Assembly: GCA_002358875.1 (NCBI GenBank)
Contig: DEPS01000028.1
Span: 1 to 7,292, forward strand
Origin: Lachnospiraceae bacterium UBA3386
GTDB lineage: Bacteria; Bacillota; Clostridia; Lachnospirales; Lachnospiraceae
Direction of reading: 5' to 3'
Length of the DNA: 7,292 bases
The position numbers were made by a program, and so were the translations under genes. The notes under the pieces were generated by a model. The model searched no databases and was not told where the DNA came from. It saw only the letters and a list, made by a program, of their open reading frames with translations. Positions 5,480 through 7,292 of this stretch are shown here, in pieces; position 1 is the stretch's first letter; every line of letters begins with the position of its first letter.

Positions 5480-5520
5480 AAACGGGAGAGGCTGTCACAC
5501 CCCTCCCGTTTCTCTTTTTC
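5480..5520. terminator. Bidirectional terminator between convergent operons
   Basis: AAACGGGAG (5480-5488) pairs with CTCCCGTTT (5503-5511). On the plus strand the stem is followed by CTCTTTTTC, ending the kinase operon 8 bp after its stop. On the minus strand the stem ends in CTCCCGTTTTTTG, ending the FGGY kinase gene, whose stop codon lies within the plus-strand tail. One structure therefore serves both operons. Confidence 0.85.
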
Positions 5521-7108
5521 AAGTATTCAGTTCCCTGAAGTTCCTGGAATTGTTCTTATAGAGCCTTTTGAACACCCTGTAATTCCGCTCATATACCTCT
5601 TTGTTTCCGGAGTCGGGAACATATACATGATTGGTTTTGACAAGCCGGCGCGAAAGCGTGAATACATCGGTTCCTTTGATTCCTGCTGCCACAACAAGAG
5701 CGGTGCCGATCGCGCCAACCTCCTGTGTATTATTTATCGTCTCTATCCTTCTTCCGGTAATATCCGCCAGCATCTGGCAGGTGACCGGCGACAAGGCACC
5801 TCCGCCGACAAATCGGATGGTTTCGGAGGTTTTTACCTTACGCATTTCGCTTTCCAGAAGCCACCGCAGATGATAGCAAATACCTTCAAGCACCGCACGG
5901 ATCATATCCCGCTTTCCATTTTCAATCCTTAAGTTGAAGAACATCCCTCCCGCCTTTGAATCTTCAAACGGACAGCGGTTCCCATGGAGCCACGGGGTAA
6001 AGATCACGCCGTTTGCACCCGGAGGAACTTTACTAACTTCCTCGGAAAGGTAGTCGTAAAGACTTATATATCTGCTTTCTGTATCTGTAATCTTAGTCTG
6101 CTCCAGATAAGCGCCTATCTCGTCCAGCGCAAGATGCTCCATGACCCATTCAAAGCACTTGCCTGTTGTTTCCAGCTGCGCATAATAATTATAATATCCT
6201 TTTTCTGCGGATAATACGCCTGTGATCAACGCCTTTAAATCAACTGTCTGGTGATCCAGGAAGGTTGACACCCATCCCGATGTCCCGACATAGATATGCG
6301 TATCTCCGGGATCCACGCATCCGGCACCAATATTGACAAAGCTCGTATCACCGCCTCCTCCGAAAACAGGGATCCCCTCAATAAGCCCCAGCTCTGACGC
6401 CGCCTTCTTCGTCAGCCTTCCGGCCATGTCCGTGCAGTCAATGATCTCAGGCATATGTTCGGGGTGCACCTTGTACATTTTAAGAAGGCCTTTATTCCAT
6501 CCCTCTTTCCCCTTTCGTGTATCATACAGGATGGTTGCGAATGCGGAATCCGCAGTCCTTACGATCCTGCCTGTGCAGCGGGAAGTGAGATAGTCCCCGA
6601 CATCCAGCCATTTATAGATCCTCCTGAAAACATCCGGCTCATTGTTTTCCACCCACTTGTACTTCCAGACCGGATCCTTGGCGCTGGTGGATGCGGCATA
6701 ATTCACGACCAGGTTCCGCGCAAGCTTATAAAGGCTGCAGCCGGAAACCCTGATTAAACCGGATCCCATGCATTCCTTAAACTCTCTGACGCCCTTCTGA
6801 TCCAAATAGTTCATCGGACGTCTCAGGGCATTGCCGTTCTCATCCACAAATACAGACCCCTGCATCTGCGAGCAGAAGGCCATACCCCCGATCTTGGCAG
6901 GCTCAACATCCGATTTGTCAAACAGCTCGTGCGTGGTCGAGCACAGCGCCTCCCACCATTCCTCTGTATCCTGCTCCGCGCCTCCGTCTTCGGAAATGTA
7001 AAGACCATACCCCGCTGTAGCACTTACCACAAGCTGTATACCGGTATCGATCTTAAACAGACATGTTTTTACGCTGCTGGTTCCAAAGTCATAAATGATA
7101 ATATACAT
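5519..7108 (-). CDS. FGGY-family carbohydrate kinase, xylulokinase-like
   Basis: The protein has 529 residues, close to the usual length of about 500. It should transfer phosphate from ATP to a sugar or polyol in the cytoplasm. The N-terminal ATPase-fold half opens with the phosphate loop YDFGTSSVK (Asp7) and has SQMQGSVFVDENG and NYLDQKG, the counterparts of the xylulokinase GQMHG and N.DQR segments. The catalytic base is most likely Asp254 in FGGGGDTS. The second half has VGTSGW, the family signature TPWLHGNRCPFED (372-383) and the nucleotide-binding FVGGGALSP..CQMLADITG (433-452). The sugar is not certain: the substrate-side motif is SQMQG instead of GQMHG, so the xylulose assignment is tentative. 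The start at 7108 puts the phosphate loop at the usual distance from the terminus, although its GGGGG ribosome site sits only a few bases away. A GTG at 7171 would add 21 residues and overlap the upstream stop as GTGA. Confidence 0.87.
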   Translation of the reverse strand: MYIIIYDFGTSSVKTCLFKIDTGIQLVVSATAGYGLYISEDGGAEQDTEEWWEALCSTTHELFDKSDVEPAKIGGMAFCSQMQGSVFVDENGNALRRPMNYLDQKGVREFKECMGSGLIRVSGCSLYKLARNLVVNYAASTSAKDPVWKYKWVENNEPDVFRRIYKWLDVGDYLTSRCTGRIVRTADSAFATILYDTRKGKEGWNKGLLKMYKVHPEHMPEIIDCTDMAGRLTKKAASELGLIEGIPVFGGGGDTSFVNIGAGCVDPGDTHIYVGTSGWVSTFLDHQTVDLKALITGVLSAEKGYYNYYAQLETTGKCFEWVMEHLALDEIGAYLEQTKITDTESRYISLYDYLSEEVSKVPPGANGVIFTPWLHGNRCPFEDSKAGGMFFNLRIENGKRDMIRAVLEGICYHLRWLLESEMRKVKTSETIRFVGGGALSPVTCQMLADITGRRIETINNTQEVGAIGTALVVAAGIKGTDVFTLSRRLVKTNHVYVPDSGNKEVYERNYRVFKRLYKNNSRNFRELNT

Positions 7109-7167
7109 TTTCCCCCACTCTTTCAGGTGGATGTTCCAGCCGTGGTCAAAGTTGTACTTTGCTTTAT

Positions 7168-7292
7168 TCACTCCCTTGACAATTCTTGTTTCTTTCCCAC
7201 TCGCTCAAACAGAGGGAACACAAAAGGATATACGCCCATTATCAGAAAAATAACGATCGCATACCTGATCATTCTGATGAACAAAGCGACCT
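7168..7292 (-). CDS. C-terminal end of a membrane protein, possibly a sugar transporter subunit
   Basis: A frame open from the window edge encodes about 40 residues. It starts VALFIRMIRYAIVIFLIMG, continues YPFVFPLFERVGKK and ends QELSRE before TGA at 7170-7168. This is one hydrophobic helix and a short charged tail, as at the C-terminus of a permease. It lies 59 bp upstream of the FGGY kinase start at 7108, or overlaps by 4 bp if the GTG at 7171 is used, so the two are very likely in one operon. Uptake plus phosphorylation of a sugar would be a sensible pair, but the fragment is too short to name a transporter family. Confidence 0.6.
   Translation of the reverse strand, partial: VALFIRMIRYAIVIFLIMGVYPFVFPLFERVGKKQELSRE

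Overview
The window looks like chromosomal DNA from a low-to-mid GC Gram-positive anaerobe of the Clostridia, most likely a Lachnospiraceae-type gut bacterium. The reasons are the strong AGGAGG ribosome binding sites, sigma-A promoters of TTGACA/TATAAT type, a cysteine-lipobox lipoprotein, a lectin-like domain of the kind attached to clostridial C1A peptidases, and an XRE-receiver regulator paired with a LytS-type kinase. This assignment rests on gene style, not on any marker gene.

Layout from left to right. Positions 1-144 (minus) hold the start of a small membrane protein whose frame breaks just before its transmembrane helix. It has a consensus sigma-A promoter at 294-322 and a short palindrome in its leader. 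Positions 353-526 hold a non-coding, hairpin-rich element of about 158 bp, bounded by 8-bp direct repeats and short inverted ends, that looks like a miniature mobile element. Positions 580-1185 (minus) encode the lectin-like C-terminal domain of a C1A-type cysteine peptidase with no catalytic domain: a 5'-truncated remnant whose broken end sits at a 15-bp inverted repeat. Positions 1273-3234 (minus) encode a lipoprotein made of two tandem DUF3089 alpha/beta-hydrolase domains, ending in a UUCG-loop terminator.

Across a divergent intergenic region (3235-3495) with candidate promoters on both strands lies a two-gene plus-strand operon. The first gene (3496-4095) is a regulator with an N-terminal XRE helix-turn-helix and a C-terminal receiver domain. 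The second (4092-5471) is a seven-helix LytS/HPK7-type histidine kinase with a heptad-repeat coiled coil, coupled to the first by a 4-bp overlap. A hairpin with T-runs on both sides (5480-5520) separates this operon from a convergent minus-strand sugar operon: an FGGY carbohydrate kinase (5519-7108) preceded by the last helix of a membrane protein, perhaps its transporter (7168-7292, running off the window).

The kinase would sense a signal at the membrane and phosphorylate the XRE-receiver protein. The divergent DUF3089 lipoprotein is the nearest candidate target, but that link is inferred from position only. The most unusual items are the domain order of the regulator, the duplicated hydrolase with reciprocal motif changes in its two halves, the 21-bp repeats in the kinase linker, and the left-edge frame break, which has the layout of a programmed -1 frameshift site.
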